Source of the DNA: Karstenula rhodostoma CBS 690.94
Taxonomy: Eukaryota; Ascomycota; Dothideomycetes; Pleosporales; Didymosphaeriaceae
Direction: 5' to 3'
DNA length: 64,000 bases
Assembly: GCA_010093485.1 (NCBI GenBank)
Contig: MU001498.1
Coordinates: 1,689,126-1,753,125 of the forward strand
How positions within the stretch are numbered: the stretch's first letter is position 1; the number at the start of each line of letters is the position of its first letter. The notes beneath the pieces are model-generated. The model was not told the DNA's origin, made no database searches, and worked only from the letters and a program-made list of their open reading frames with translations. The translations under genes and the position numbers were made by a program. Positions 1 to 10,848 of this stretch are shown piece after piece.

Positions 1-2276
1 CTTTCTGTACATGTGTGGGAGGTTGGGAAAGGTACGATCGTGCGTTGACCAAGAATGTGTGGTGTGACGAACTCTCTGCAGTGAGTTGCTTTAGGCCCGC
101 AGTCGTTGTCGCGGATAAGTCATTGATGGCGGCCTGACATACGCTCTAGGAATGCATCTGGCCAGTGTTGTAGAGGCGAACTGACCTGGCGTTCGTGTGA
201 TAGCGATTCGGGCGTCCCGGAGAAAGGGACGAGGACTGGTGAACGCTGAAGCAAGATCAATAGCCAGCCCATGAGATTACCAAAGGGGAGACGGCTGCCT
301 GCGAGCACTCTATGATGTGTTTCAGTAGGTCGGGTAGTAGGAAGGGCGCGTGAGGGACCCTTTCCGTCCACACGAATCTGTATGGAGGGCAGAGGAGAGA
401 AACGAGGTGTCGTTGAGTAGGCGGAAGTGTGTGCGTCTCTGCTGAGATGTTGCGCGACGATGAGCTGTCAACCGTAGGGATTCTTTGGCCTCTGGTACGT
501 CGGGACGTCGGCGCTGGAACGCAGCGCGTGAGGTAGGTAAAGAGGACGCGAGTAGAGCGAGGCAGAGAGTGAACGTTCTACTGCTCCTGAGGCGAGTATT
601 GTATTGATGAATCTGTACACGTAGACGGGAGGCTGTCCATCTGCGTCAGCACGAGGGTTAGTACGCGAAGGAGTCGCGAGTGCAGTGGACGTGAACAGCG
701 CAAGTCCCTGATCTCGTTCACACAGCGACAAGGCGATCATAGCTGGGACATGTAAAGTCGAGTGCGTGGATGGGTCTCGTGTGTCGACGGGTCTCAAGAA
801 GAGCAGGTGGTGTTGTGTTGGTAGTTGAGCTTCACGAGGTCGACGTGGAAATAAAGTTACGGAGGGAAAGAACGGCAAGCGGGCTAGGCACTCGGGGCGG
901 GGACAGCGCGGAAGGCAACAGGGGTGTGGTAAAATGCATTGGCAGCAGCACATTTCAACCAATTAGGGGGCTTTGGGTGACGGTGTAAACGGTGCATTGA
1001 TGAACGGTGACTAGCTATTGGTTCTCGCTGTGAATGTACGTAGGGATTCTGTTTGCATGGGTCAGCGTGCGTTCTGCGGCAAATGGGGCTGGGCCGCGTA
1101 CCTATGGACTGGGGATGCGGTGGGAGCGGTGTGGGATCTGGCCTCGCAACGGCTCTCCTCTGATAGTGCAGCAGCCACGAGCGTTTGACCCAGCGATTGG
1201 AAGACATGGTAGGCACGACGATGTAGGCGTGCTGGTGTTGCTCGTGTGATCGACTGTATCGGGTGCAGGGGACTCGGTCGGCCCGAATGCATCCTCGCGC
1301 CGTCGATCTTCCTGCAGGTACCCCCTCTCGAAGCTCTTCCTCTCTACTACGACATTCCACCTGACATGGCGGAGGCATTCGCAGCATCGTAGAAGCTTTG
1401 GCGTGGTGTTGATGATGCCTTGCTCGTTGGTCATGGCGCCTCTGGCTACAGTCGCTGGCGAGGGTACCGGCACTTGGGGAGGGGCATTGACTTTTCGCGC
1501 GCGCTCTCTGGCTCTCCTTCCTCTCCCACCCGCTTACCCACTTCATCAACCCAACAACCTTTACACGACCAACCTTTACCCGCTCTTTCTCAACCGCTGT
1601 AAAAGGAAGCTTCGATGCCTCGTGCGCAGCTTCTTTCTCCTTGAAATCGCCCTTGCTCCTCCGACGGCGTCGCTCTCCTATGCCGCGACTTCTCTCGCAG
1701 CAACAACTGCCAGCCACAGCGTGTTTCTCTGGCGTCCGATCTGCAACTCACAATTTTGATGCTCTTAGGTCGCTCATCGATAATCCCTGCACCGGCATGT
1801 ACAGTACGCAGAGGGCCTCCGCGGGCGGCACCTCGAGCAACCGCGACTGCGACCGCGACCACACCAGCAACGCAACCACGACAAGGGCCACGACGCGTAA
1901 TAACCCCTCTAACGAGTCGAATCGAAACGTGGGAGCGTCAACAAAGTCTACTACGCTCAAAGTCTGAGTGTCCAGGGCGGGTGTGCATCGGGAGTATCTT
2001 CAGGGCCACTCAGCACATCGGAGCGGACAACAACAACACCTGGCTCAAGCACTCGCAATGTGACTTCCGCTTGAGTACAGTACGCTGGATACTGAAAAAA
2101 GCGCGAGCTTGGGTTGGGCCATGCTGGAGATGGGTTGGTCTTCGTGCCTGCAAGCAACATTTGGCGCGGTCGCCATTACGATCTTTGGAGACGATCATCA
2201 GCACTAATAGCTTCCGCGGCTCTTCAGGTACAGCTTGTAGGCTTCGACATGGGCCAACAAAATGTTTTCTCGATAT
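1..2276. other. No recognisable gene
   Basis: Open frames here are Arg/Ser/His-rich, overlap on both strands and contain no motif or convincing exon structure. Around 1480-1700 the plus strand is pyrimidine-rich, as in fungal promoters and 5' leaders, but no coding start follows that I can defend. It could hold a UTR, a non-coding transcript or decayed sequence. Confidence 0.4.
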
Positions 2277-2930
2277 TCACTTTATATCCAGCTTTGTGGG
2301 CCTGACCGCGGCAGCGCCAGTCACTCGTTCGTAAACTTTCTCGCCAACCGGCGCCTTGATCATCGCACCGAACGCCAACGTCTCCTCAACCAAAGGGGTT
2401 GCATCAAAGCAGAAGCCTACCGGTCCATCAACATGCTTCCCTTCCACGGGTAGTCGAGCTGTGAATTCTTTGAGAATATCCAGTGCCTCCCCAGTGAACC
2501 CCACATGAGCTTGGACGCCGCGTACAACACGGGGTACGGGATACCACTAACATTTTCCCGCACGCCCGCAAAGACAGCGCGACTTTTATTGGCGAGTAGC
2601 TGCTGCAGACCCTTCTTCACAATTCCCATGCGCTCGTTCTTTTTCGATGGGCACGATCCGTCGTCGTCCTACCTACGCAAGGAGGCTCCGGGGGCAATGC
2701 AACAGTTTCGAAGATCTTGCCTTATCGTCTGAAGTTGGTTGCGTCCAGAATTTTGCTCTCTTTAAGCATGATGCCAATGCGCTTCTTGATGAAGATGCTC
2801 GGTCACCCTCATATCCGCGGAAACTTCCAGCACGGACGACATCAAGGACCATTCTCAGTTCAACTCGAATCGGAAGTTTGAGGATCCCATGCCGATAAGG
2901 CAGGCCTCGGAATCCTTCAATCAATGAACT
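2277..2930 (-). pseudogene. Unidentified decayed coding fragment
   Basis: The minus strand carries stretches with the composition of a real enzyme but in different frames. A 75-codon frame ending at 2277 is Gly/Val/Ala-rich and regular. Just upstream another frame around 2417-2629 contains SGIPYPVLYAASK, and a third lies at 2673-2930. The apparent continuity of the protein jumps frame at about 2500 and is interrupted further upstream, so I read it as a relic with frameshifts. I do not recognise the family. No intact start or complete domain is visible. It belongs to the run of minus-strand relics between 2.2 and 6.1 kb. Confidence 0.4.
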
Positions 2931-3002
2931 CACACTTTCATGTCGTCCTGGTTGTTATATTCTGTGACCACCGCGCTGCCACGTCTAAACGTGGCAAGTC
3001 GG

Positions 3003-3919
3003 TTAAGGTCGTGGATACCCCATCCCATGCAGGCAGCTCCTATCTCCTGAGGGCCAATACGTGGGACCTTTGCTGAAGTCCGCCATAGTCAATGACTTCA
3101 GCGCCGTGGCTCTGTGGAAATTGTCGGGAGCCTTGCAAGGCGCCGCGGCCAGCGTCGGCAATGCGTTGTAGCTGGCGATGCTGGGGTCTCTGTCGGCCCC
3201 AAATTTGGAGCTTGTACCGGCTCCCCTCCTCTTGTGGGCACAAGAGCGAAGAGTCGGCGACCAGCTGCGGGTTGCCGGCATATCGGACAGGGTTATCCTG
3301 CAGGTTTGTGAGGCACTGGAGATGTACTGGGCGGCGCGGGCCTTGATAAAAAAGACGGATGCCCGTGGAACCCCTTTCAACCAGAAGGGACATTCTCCCA
3401 GCACAGGCCTCGAGCACCATATCCATCTCAACATAGACTTGGCTCGCGCCGGTGTTGAGCCAAAGGTGATGCAGCTCCCGAGATCTGGCATCTCGGAGAG
3501 GGTCAAGAAGATGGTCCTCCAAGAATAGTGTCCTGCGTCGATCCACAAGAGGCAGTTATTCTTCAGCTCGAGTTGATGGAATGTGTCATGAAGGGCACCA
3601 AGAAAGTCGTCCCATCGTGGGAATGTACTTACGCAATCGAAACCCATCGTGGGACTCCATCTTGACTGTTGAACAGGATTATCCCGCAAGTTTGCGAGCC
3701 GATTGCATTGTCTGGGGCTGGGGGTGAAGTCCGGACATTCCCAAGCGAACATCTCGTAGTCCAGGTCCAAGGTCTTCGGGTTGATCTTTTCGAGCCAAAC
3801 CAATGTTCTCTCGGGAATCCACGTAGGTATTCACGGCTTCGGGATGTGACACCGCAGCCGGCGAATCGACTCTTCGGCATCCCCGCCACGCCTAAGGCAT
3901 GAAAACTTCTGGTACTCAT
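3003..3919 (-). pseudogene. Unidentified decayed coding region
   Basis: A 266-codon minus-strand frame (3003-3803) begins with a protein-like segment (LDLDYEMFAWECPDF near its start) and later contains CLLWIDAG, then becomes irregular, while the neighbouring frame (3040-3546) looks protein-like in places. CLLWIDA resembles the RTLWIDAICINQ core of HET domains, but the expected following residues are absent, so that assignment is weak. The frame-switching composition suggests a decayed gene. Function unknown. Confidence 0.3.
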
Positions 3920-4479
3920 GGCGCAGAATGTGCATTTGGGAGCACATCCAAAGCGGAGATTTGTTGTAAACGACGTAGAGAAAGCGTGGTCCCCATTGAT
4001 GGCTATGGCACCTTGGCCGTATCCAGCGTCAAAACTCCTGCTTCTGGCTTGCTGCTAGGGAAGGCTCCCGGGCCATTGTGTTGAAACGATTGTGGTTTGA
4101 CATGTTATTCTTGGGATAATGGTTCATGGTCTCGGGATAAGCTCCAGAAAGGTTATATCCACCCAGGCTGACAACAGCAAGTCAGGTCAATGGTCATCGT
4201 CTCATACATGTTAGATCGACTTACAATTCTGACAGCCACTGTTCATATCACGGGTGGCGGTCGCTGGAGCAGAGCACTGGTGGGAGTCTTCAGAGCGCAA
4301 GCAAATGAGCCTCGCTACCAGGGAACTTGTCGTGCAGGTGGATAACGCAAACATACTCCTGTCTGGCTCCCCGCTGAGACTTGACCAAACGGGTCGCACG
4401 AAGCGAACCCTCTGGATCGACCTTTTACTCTGTCCTTCATAACTTGAACTTCCACTGGACAGGCTCTGAAGGACTGTCG

Positions 4480-4710
4480 GAGTAATCGCTGTCTTGGGCC
4501 CGCAGCCCGCTTCCAGTCCGGTTAGCTCCAAGGCCTTAGGCACAGAGTCTTCGTCTTTGAACTCCACATAGCCGGCACTGGATATGTTAGCAGAATTCAT
4601 AAGGACAGAGTGATACCTACCCTTCGGAGCGACCAGTAACTCTATCCTTTACGATCTGTGCCTCCACAACATGACCGACGGCCCCTGCTCTGCGGCCCGG
4701 CAACCACGCA
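4480..4710 (-). pseudogene. RRM splicing-factor fragment (RBM39/Rsd1-like), intron retained
   Basis: On the minus strand the coding segment ending at 4621 reads VEAQIVKDRVTGRSEG. After a 43-nt interval the segment from 4577 reads AGYVEFKDEDSVPKALELTG. Together these match RNP1 and the strands around it in RRM1 of the RBM39/Rsd1 splicing-factor family. The interval 4578-4620 is a classical intron: donor GTAGGT, branch TGCTAAC, acceptor CAG. Phase is kept across it. Both flanks dissolve: upstream the first RRM strands are out of frame, and downstream the expected linker and second RRM are unrecognisable. Because the intron is present, the copy arose from DNA duplication, not from reverse-transcribed mRNA. 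It is unlikely to encode a working protein. Confidence 0.6.
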
Positions 4711-5402
4711 CCCGCCGCACCACATTCGTCATGCCTCCCGTTGGCATATTCATTTGTCATCCCAGATGAACTGGTGTGCGATATGACAGCTGGCGAATCA
4801 AGGTCACCGACAGGGGATTGAACCTGGTCTTCCGCGAGTCGGCTACTGATGTCTCGAACACGCCCAAAGACTTGGTCTCTATCCGTGGGAAATATCTTGG
4901 AGTTGGATCGCGGAGATCTACGTCTGCTTTGCAAGAACGCGGCACCACTGGAACTGCGTTGAACTCGTCCTTGGCTGTTTCCTCAAACCACCGATTTCAT
5001 TATCGGGAATCTCTAGGCCGGGTCAGCCATACCACTGGAAGGTGGTTGACTTTGCGAGAAGCGGGCAGGTCCTTGAAAGGAGGTGGTTCCAAGTCATGGT
5101 CTTCGGCTGTATGCCAGGTGTCGAGTGAGCTCCTTCTGCTCCAGGTCCGACTGGGAACCAGACTTGCCTGAGGCTGATCTCCGTGAGATGTTTTACAGTC
5201 TTCATCATCATGTTGGGTTGACCGTTCGGAGCCTGGCCTCCAGGGAAGTTCCGTTCATCATGTTTCGTTGCCGAGCAATAGCCACATACTGGTCCCGAAA
5301 CATCACCTGGCACAGGTCAAAAGGTTCTTTGCTGCCCCCTTCTCTCACGAAACACATATCGTAATGTGCTCGATCAATTCTCCCTGTCCAAACGGCACAT
5401 CA

Positions 5403-5775
5403 TCACAAGGCACTGCGGCCCCTCGGATATCCGCACGCACCGACAGCTTTGGTATGGGAGAGGCTGAGAAGCGTTCGCGCTGTCACTCCTTTGTGAGCCA
5501 TCTTCTCGCCATTTTCCCGTCGTACAGGCTGCATCCGCTGTTTAGCCAGCTTCTCTTTAACTGATGCATCCTCTCTTAAATCCACCTGCGTGCCAACAAT
5601 GAGGCAGGGAACACCAGGGCAGTGGTGTTGCACTTCGGGAAACCATTTCTCTCGACTGTTCTTGAACGATGCAGGTGAGGTGACGGAGAAGCACAAGAGG
5701 ATGGCCAGGGGCGGCTCCGAGTATCGGCCCCTGGCCTATCTCCACGAGTTGTGGAGTCCAGATACTTCGCACTTC
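5403..5775 (-). pseudogene. Cdc42-type Rho GTPase relic
   Basis: The minus-strand frame 5403-5696 begins CFSVTSPASFKN and continues through EKWFPEVQHHCPGVPCLIVGT with the TQVDLRED nucleotide-specificity motif and AKQRMQPVRREN. This is the middle of Cdc42, roughly residues 80-145. Upstream, 5700-5775 still resembles the switch II region but is one frame off and substituted. Downstream of the GEKMA segment the Cdc42 C-terminus, including a CAAX box, cannot be found. The P-loop and switch I are also missing. This is a truncated, frameshifted copy of an essential GTPase, so a functional CDC42 is presumably elsewhere in the genome. I saw no intron inside the recognisable part. Confidence 0.75.
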
Positions 5776-5848
5776 CAGTACTGTTTGTTGCGGAATCAAG
5801 TTGCGGTCATTGTCTTTGCGCGCTGGGCATCCTGGCAGTTTCAATCCA

Positions 5849-6110
5849 TCAGCGGAGTCGGTGCCGTCGGCAACCATCTCGAAAGGAGCTTGCCAACTGA
5901 GCATAATGTCCATCGCAGTCTTTGTTGCCAACAAAGGCAGCCAGAGCGTCGTGCTTTTCTTCCAGCTTATGTACCTTCTATCCGACGAGACCGACGTGGA
6001 GGACAGCCTAGGTTGTGCCAGCGGCGTCTGCAGCGCGGACAGTATTCGTGACGCCGATGTAGCCCTGAACCGGAACCTTCTGATCGCCAATGCTTCTCAA
6101 CAGCATAAGA
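5849..6110 (-). pseudogene. Decayed reading frame with two TAG stops
   Basis: One minus-strand frame from about 6110 to the TGA at 5851-5849 has smooth protein-like composition (QGYIGVTNTVRAADAAGTT, then KVHKLEEKHDALAAF) but is broken by TAG at 6010-6008 and TAG at 5980-5978. Both stops are one C-to-T change from CAG, as expected from deamination-type mutation. I do not recognise the family. It may be part of the same decayed block as the Cdc42 relic just downstream on this strand. Confidence 0.35.
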
Positions 6111-7779
6111 CATCGACATCAAGCATGATGACAGGCGCAGGCCTGTGATGCCTCTGGACTTTGTTCACGGTGGCAGAAAGTACGTATTCGACCCTGGTAT
6201 TTGCACCCGAACAGAAGGACGGCAATGATGACTGGGTCACTCTTGACCTCGAATAGATACTGCGTACAGAGAGCCCGGGGTAACACCTGCGGATCTTGTT
6301 GTGCGACAACCTCTAGGTCTGAGCCATTGGTGGATGTTCTGAGGGGTCTTCAAGGCTTTGGCGGTTTGTGTGCTGACAGAGACGTAGTAATTCGACTTCT
6401 GTTGTTCGCGGAGACATTATCGACAGCGATGCGCGGTCGATAGACAGCTCCAACGGTTGACGACGGAGGTGGTGTTGCAAGAGATATTTTTCGGTATTTG
6501 GGCTCGGAGCGCCCTTTGAGCACCCCTTCAACGGAGACCGTGTATCCAGTCAGGCAGCTTGTCTCGCGCTCCTGCTATGCGCAACAGAATCTGCAGTCGG
6601 TCTTTGAGGCTTCTGCGGCACGTGCAGTTCTGCTTGCCTACCGGTCGACTTGCGGGGCGAGGTGGAACAGCCTGCCACGTTCTGGAACCGCAGCGCTGGT
6701 GTCGTGCCATCAAGGCATGCGGTCTGAGGCCGGAGCCGCTGCGTTTAGGATTGTCTGGGCTTGCAGCTTGCGTACATGGCGTGATCGAGGTCGCCGATGC
6801 CACGACGAGGATGCTCCCAGCAATTCGCCGCATCCCTCGAGTTCTATGCCACATTAGAGAATCACCCAGCGATGTTTGCCTCTCGGAACGTACCTGATTC
6901 TGCAAGGCTTTGCTGGAGGTGGGCGAAGAATCCTCCGTTGGTGTTGGCGGTCCCACGAGCTGCGGAGAAAGAACATGGTGTGCACCCCACCGCGAGGGGT
7001 TGCAGGCTCTGACGAGTGGGTCGAAGTCCAAAATTGCTGATGCTTGTCGAGGCCATGCATAGCTCTGCGTAGCCGCCGTGCCTTCCTCGAGGTACCGCCA
7101 GGCGGATGGTGGTGGTGAGGGGCCAGGTCGTGTGGAGGCAGACGAGCACCGCGGCGACGTCCACATCGCCGTCACAGCAGCCGCAGCTAGAGCAGCCGCT
7201 TGCGAAGCTCAGCACCCTCGCCGAGACGCTGGCCGTGGGAAGCCTACCTGCATGCTTTGTGCGTTGTGCGTTATGCGTTGTGCGTTGTGCGTTGTGGTTT
7301 GTGGAGGAGCTGGTGTGGAGGAGATGGTGTGGTGAGGGTAGTGAGGTTGGGGACCTCGACTCGACGCGCCAACGCCGCCGCCCGAGCTCAAGCACCGAGT
7401 GAAGGGCACCGCGAGCAGAAGAAGCCGAACGGCAGCTTGCACGAGTGTCATAGCAGAAGCTCGAGGACGTCCTCGAACGGTCGAGGGCTCCTATGATGCT
7501 CCGAAGGCAAAGGTTTCCCCTGAAAGACTTGGGATGGGCTATACCGCCTACCTTGGGCTTGTATGAGGCAAGGAAGCTACCTCGCGACACGCTTAGTCAA
7601 TGCCCTGTGTGCCTACTGGGTGCCTCGCTGCTCGTAGTCCGTTTGTAAAGGGCGAAGTGAGGGGTTGCCACAGGAAGGACTTTGCAATATCTGGCAACCA
7701 CGCGTGAATCACCACCTCGAAAAAGAACCCACGCCGTTCTGAAGCCACCGGAAACTCTAAGAATCATTTCTGGGACGCC
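6111..7779. other. No recognisable gene; short heptamer repeat
   Basis: No frame on either strand has a recognisable domain. At about 7259-7295 there is a tandem 7-bp repeat (unit GCGTTGT, about five copies, one with an A change). The long frames here owe their length to GC-rich sequence and change composition along their length. I see no gene I can support. Confidence 0.4.
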
Positions 7780-7972
7780 TATATATATTTAAGTTTTGGC
7801 AATTGTCAATGTGCAGTCACGGTAGCGCTCATCTGCCGTGGCTGCACATAGGACAGATGCTAACTTGTGCTATAGGTCGGCAGTTCGAACACCGCTGTCG
7901 CCAGCGCTGCTCTAACGCCTGGGCGTAACATACCCACCGAATCAGGCTTCTTTTTTGCGGCTTTTTTGGGCA
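7780..7972 (+). ncRNA. Structured, probably Pol III-type RNA element, copy A
   Basis: A TATA box (7780-7793) lies about 16 bp before a 14-bp hairpin: 7809-7822 pairs with 7836-7849 (13 Watson-Crick pairs, one G-U). Its loop is TAGCGCTCATCTG (7823-7835). The 5' arm resembles a tRNA A box (TGCAGTCACGG, 7812-7822). A B-box-like AGTTCGAACACC follows at 7882-7893. Between them are GCTAAC (7859-7864) and TATAG (7871-7875). A 3' block from 7914 (AACGCCTGGGCGTAACATAC, then CCACCGAATCAGGCTT) leads into T6 runs at 7951 and 7962, usable as Pol III terminators. Copy B at 10849-11071 shares the TATA spacing, loop, GCTAAC, B box, 3' block and T-runs, but its stem differs in sequence and is still paired. 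It is not a tRNA: no T-stem can form around TTCGAAC. Alternatives are a SINE or a Pol III-transcribed small-RNA precursor. Confidence 0.6.
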
Positions 7973-8896
7973 ATGGGGGCGGACGTAGGTAATGCCAGGC
8001 AGCGTCGCTTATGCCGGCCTAGCAGCTTTTTTGTCGAGTCAAGGCAAAGCCCTGCGTCTATCCTGCTTTTTTCGCTTCTTGGGATTGCTATGTTGTGGGA
8101 TGAGGCAAAGCGTTCGTTTGCTACCCATGCAGATGGTTCGCCAATGCAACCACCACGCTCGACCCCACAGTAGCTACGCCATAGTCGTCGAAAATCCGGT
8201 TTTCGTACTCGACAACAGCCCTGGTTTGGCTACCTCCTACAAGTCATCTCACGATAGGGGTTTCTCGAGTTCCTGTCCCTGGCTCTGGGCCATGAAAGTC
8301 CAAAGCCACTATATTGGACCGGGACGATGCATATGGTCGGGCACAGGAACGGCCACGCTCGCAATTCCATAGGTGGTAGACATGCCACGATAGCCATACC
8401 ACGACCGCTAAGAAACCAGCAATCATTCTTAGTCACGACTCTAAGTCTGGTAGATCCTACAAGTCATCCCGAGATAGGACATTTCTGGGTTCTTGACTGC
8501 CGGATTGTATGGATCTGAGTACATGCACATCATGGCAGGCTCTTAGTTCGATTCAAAAACGTCGCCTCGTGCATATTCCTCTGGCGCTGCTGCAAGCGTC
8601 TAATTGGATGTCACATCCGTCAACGTCGATTCGTTAGGCACGCATTCATGAACAGCATTTGGTTGTATTTGCAATGCGCCGGAAATGCTCACTTGGGCGG
8701 TTTACAAAGATAAAGTCCGGCTTGCAAGAGCGCGCGAAGTATCACAATTGGCAAAGATGAAGTCATGGGTGTTGTTGCGGGCATTGTCACGTCTGCAAAA
8801 GCGGGAATTCGAAGGGGAAAGACCAGGTCTCATTACCTGCATTGGCGACTATGGACTGGAAGCACAATGGCCTAGGGTTCTTCGACCCGCTCGTCT
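7973..8896. other. Intergenic; diverged short duplication
   Basis: No gene is supported. Two related segments of about 50 bp lie at 8221-8275 and 8447-8495 (both contain CTGGT...TCCTACAAGTCATC, then GATAGG and TTTCT.G.GTTC.TG). They look like a diverged local duplication. Confidence 0.4.
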
Positions 8897-9451
8897 TCAC
8901 TGGGCCTCAACACGCTGTGCAGGCAGTCCTAGTTGTCTCCTCCGCCGCCCTTTGCCGCCCTCCTGATCTTCTTTCTTCTCCTGCTGACGCTTCCTCTCCT
9001 TCTCCGCGGGTGTAAGCTTGTGGCCCTGGCCGCCATCCGCCGGCTCTTGCTTCTGCACCAGCTCGAGGTCTCCACTGGGCAGAGAGCTCAGGCCAGCAAC
9101 AACGACTTGGAGCCACTGGTAGACGCGCTGGAAGCAATGCAAGACGCGCCAGGCCCAAGTATCCTCACGCTTCTCGAACTTCGCCCTGCACACCTCGCAA
9201 CTCGTAGCCCTCTTCGCCGCGCAGAATTCGCACTTGCGCATATTGCGCTCGTCGTTGCCATGCTTGGTGAGGTTCGCGGAACACACATAGCACTCCCACG
9301 GTTTCTTGGGCCCTTTGCGGGTGGATTTGTTCTTGAACCGCGTCAAGGAGTTGCCGATAACCGTGTAGATGACGATGGAGACATCGAAGAGCTCGAGGAG
9401 GCGGATCAAAATCGGTTCATTGGGGTCGATATACCCCATGTAGTCGGCCAT
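8897..9451 (-). CDS. Small Cys-rich, probably zinc-binding protein
   Basis: Single exon, 184 aa, ATG in a good context (ACCATGG). Residues about 10-35 are hydrophobic (PILIRLLELFDVSIVIYTVI) and could be one membrane or amphipathic helix. A basic stretch (KNKSTRKGPKK) is followed by paired cysteines, CYVC, CEFC and CEVC, spaced like a zinc-ribbon or double zinc knuckle, with a further Cys in the next helix (LHCF). The C-terminus (about 60 residues) is charged and Lys/Arg/Glu-rich, probably disordered. I do not recognise a named family and assign no function. A 258-codon frame on the opposite strand covers the gene but has no motif and is taken as a GC-driven shadow. The gene lies between the two structured RNA elements. 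Confidence 0.6.
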   Translation of the reverse strand: MADYMGYIDPNEPILIRLLELFDVSIVIYTVIGNSLTRFKNKSTRKGPKKPWECYVCSANLTKHGNDERNMRKCEFCAAKRATSCEVCRAKFEKREDTWAWRVLHCFQRVYQWLQVVVAGLSSLPSGDLELVQKQEPADGGQGHKLTPAEKERKRQQEKKEDQEGGKGRRRRQLGLPAQRVEAQ

Positions 9452-10208
9452 GGTGCTGCGCGCGGTGCCGGTCGTTCGTGCCTGGTTTCGACGTTTGGAC
9501 CTTCAGCAAATGGCCAGCGGACTCTTGGAGCTGTTCGTATGTATGCCTACCTGGCTGTTCCTCGATCTGCGTCCGCCGGGTGCGGTGGTGGTGTTGCCGC
9601 GGTCGACGGGAGAGAGGGGACGGCTGGCTACGCTCGCCGCCCCACACGTGTTTGCGCCAAGAGATATCCCACACACAGAGCCAGCAAGGAGCTTTACCGA
9701 ACTTGGTAGCTCACTCGTCTAGCAAGCAGCGGGGCTACGGAACAGTAACGATGCATGCACGCATTTATTTGGGTCCTCTTGAGGAAATGTAAGGCGTGCT
9801 AGCTTTTCGAAATCCCGCATTTTGGCCGCTTCTATCAGAATGCTCAATATGCGCGTGCGTATCGAAGTAGACACCTTGCCCCGGGGATCTCAGGGAGCAT
9901 TCCCAATTTGAAAGGGACCTCGGCATCTCTGGAATGCAGCTTGATGGTCCTCCTACGATTATGCTTGTCTTCCGTCTAAGGAGGCATGTCATGTGGATGT
10001 TGGGCATGACAGAGGGGATAGTGAAGTACATCACGTCACGCATTTCACGTGCATGGCAGTGGATATGTTGGGATTTCAAGCTGTGTTCAATATGGGCGAT
10101 ATCCGTGCATCACCTTATGCGCTCCACCACAAGCTCCCCGGCTGGTTACCATCCGTTTGGCAGCGCCTGTGTAGACTTTAGCGCGCGTCGGAGGTTCTTG
10201 TTCCTACA

Positions 10209-10658
10209 CTAGGGTTCTGTTGTACCGTTGTTCTCCAGGGGCATCGTGTAGTTGGTATCAAGGGCGTCGTTCCGCCGCTCTTCGAAAATCGCGGCAAGCC
10301 ATATCACGACGCCCAGGGGAACGGCGAAGCCGAGGTCGCAATCGAAGAGAAAATATCCGAGGAACAAGACGCTAATGGCGAAGGCAAGCACATCGCCGAA
10401 GGGGAGGTCGTCGCTCAAGTGAATGTTGCCGAGCAAGATAACGCAGACAAGGAAGGCGAAATCGCGGAGGTCGAGGCCGTCCTCCGCCACGATGGTGCAG
10501 GGGTACAAGCCCATGCTGAAGGCCAGAGCCTCGGGGCGGCTGAGGTCGTTGCCCACATTGTTGCCGCCGAAGCACATGCTAAGCACGCTCGGGGAGATTT
10601 CGCGGGCATCGTACCCAAGGATGGCCATCATATACACGATCAAGAGCAGATCGGTCAT
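10209..10658 (-). CDS. Small hydrophobic membrane protein
   Basis: From the ATG at 10658 the protein is 149 aa (MTDLLLIVYMMAILGYD...); the same frame is open further upstream to 10784, but that extension is Pro/Arg-rich and unlike the rest. At least three hydrophobic segments are visible: the N-terminus, FAFLVCVILLGNIHL, and VLAFAISVLFLGYFLFDCD followed by FAVPLGVVIWLAAIF. The tail (EERRNDALDTNYTMPLENN) is polar. No catalytic motif or named family is recognised. It starts about 190 bp from, and divergent to, structured RNA copy B. Probably lineage-specific; function unknown. Confidence 0.5.
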   Translation of the reverse strand: MTDLLLIVYMMAILGYDAREISPSVLSMCFGGNNVGNDLSRPEALAFSMGLYPCTIVAEDGLDLRDFAFLVCVILLGNIHLSDDLPFGDVLAFAISVLFLGYFLFDCDLGFAVPLGVVIWLAAIFEERRNDALDTNYTMPLENNGTTEP

Positions 10659-10848
10659 TTTCGGAGTTGGTTCGATGTTGTAGGCTGACTTGGGTGGGGT
10701 TGGTGGGTGTCGAGTGCGGTGTTGAGGTGAGAGTCGAACAGAGCCCGCGACTTCCCTTCCAAAGGCAGCCACGTCCCCCACCAATATCCCTTCACTTCAC
10801 CCCACAAACTACAATGCCAAAACACCAATACCCGCATGGTCTTTGGGG

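Noticed and set aside
884..1717. 277-codon minus-strand frame
   Set aside because: Arg/Ser/His-rich throughout, overlapped by open frames in other phases, no start context or domain.
3003..3919. HET (heterokaryon incompatibility) domain
   Set aside because: Only CLLWIDA resembles the family; the following ICINQ-type residues and later blocks are missing.
8933..9709. 258-codon plus-strand frame
   Set aside because: It covers the Cys-rich minus-strand gene antisense, has no motif, and its composition follows the GC-rich opposite strand.
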